In this document: piece by piece, positions 14,384-14,415 of the stretch | Numbering within the stretch: the stretch's first letter is position 1 | Layout of the letters: each line of letters begins with the position of its first letter | Program-made: the position numbers and the translations under genes | Assembly: GCA_002343545.1 (NCBI GenBank) | Contig: DDRA01000134.1 | Coordinates: 1-14,415, forward strand | Direction of reading: 5' to 3' | Length of the DNA stretch: 14,415 nucleotides | Source of the DNA: Bacteriovoracaceae bacterium UBA2428 | GTDB lineage: Bacteria; Bdellovibrionota; UBA2428 | Notes under the pieces: model-generated | Seen by the model: the letters and a program-made list of their open reading frames with translations, nothing else | What the model was told of the DNA's origin: nothing | Database searches by the model: none

Positions 14384-14415
14384 ATGAAGCAAGAGCTCTT
14401 CCAGGGCCAGGGTCT
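14384..14415 (+). CDS. Possible start of a further gene (partial at right edge)
   Basis: ATG at 14384 opens a frame MKQELFQGQG that runs off the window. Purine-rich GGAGGGAGG at 14363-14371 lies rather far upstream (about 12 bases). Only ten codons are visible, so the product cannot be judged. Confidence 0.3.
   Translation, partial: MKQELFQGQG

Noticed and set aside
14194..14385. 63-codon leftward frame before the secreted-protein gene
   Set aside because: No ribosome site, no recognisable composition, and it overlaps the start of a convincing signal-peptide gene; treated as intergenic.
1..14415. tRNA, rRNA, CRISPR array, prophage or toxin-antitoxin module
   Set aside because: I found no tRNA-like cloverleaf, rRNA segment, regularly spaced repeats or phage/toxin protein motifs on either strand.

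Overview
The window looks like chromosomal DNA of a high-GC Gram-negative bacterium. Three hallmarks of Myxococcota-type genomes occur in the left 5 kb: the C-terminal end of what is probably a Ser/Thr kinase with TPR and membrane segments, an Asp/Ala/Pro-rich lipoprotein, and an SspB-like ClpXP adaptor. The lineage assignment is inference. The sequence is compositionally bipartite. Up to about 6170, codon third positions are almost all G or C (about 97% in that part of hscA by hand count). To the right they relax (about 86% in the rest of hscA), and that looser usage continues to the right edge. The switch lies inside one intact gene, hscA, at a very conserved Hsp70 motif. Either the locus is a natural recombinant or the contig joins two genomes.

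Layout. 1-803 (+): partial membrane protein, probably kinase C-terminus. 828-2068 (-): cysteine-rich lipoprotein and SspB-like protein. 2115-2576 (+): hotdog-fold thioesterase, overlapping tail-to-tail with the next leftward unit. 10614-2567 (-): a long co-directional cluster made of a MerR-family regulator with four C-terminal cysteines, iscS, iscU, iscA, hscB, hscA, fdx, a lipid-anchored protein resembling an RND efflux pump without its membrane helices, and a four-helix membrane protein. 10725-12206 (+): an HD-domain phosphohydrolase divergent from the isc operon. 12358-13143 (+) and 13238-14200 (-): two secreted proteins of unknown function that converge on a strong bidirectional terminator. 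A further gene may begin at 14384 on the right edge.

How the genes work together. IscS supplies persulfide sulfur and IscU is the scaffold. IscU keeps the LPPVK motif that HscA recognises. HscB (J-protein) and HscA (Hsp70) release the cluster, IscA is an A-type carrier, and Fdx supplies electrons. The usual Rrf2-type IscR is missing; a MerR-type protein with a CX2CX8CX2C cluster occupies its position and is the obvious candidate sensor. A near-palindrome (TTGAC-N6-GTCAA) just upstream of it is a candidate operator. hscB alone is bracketed by a 37-nt inverted repeat (35/37 identical).

Most worth following up: the RND porter-only lipoprotein, the MerR/C4 regulator of isc, the inverted repeat around hscB, and the composition break in hscA, which must be resolved before any linkage across it is trusted.
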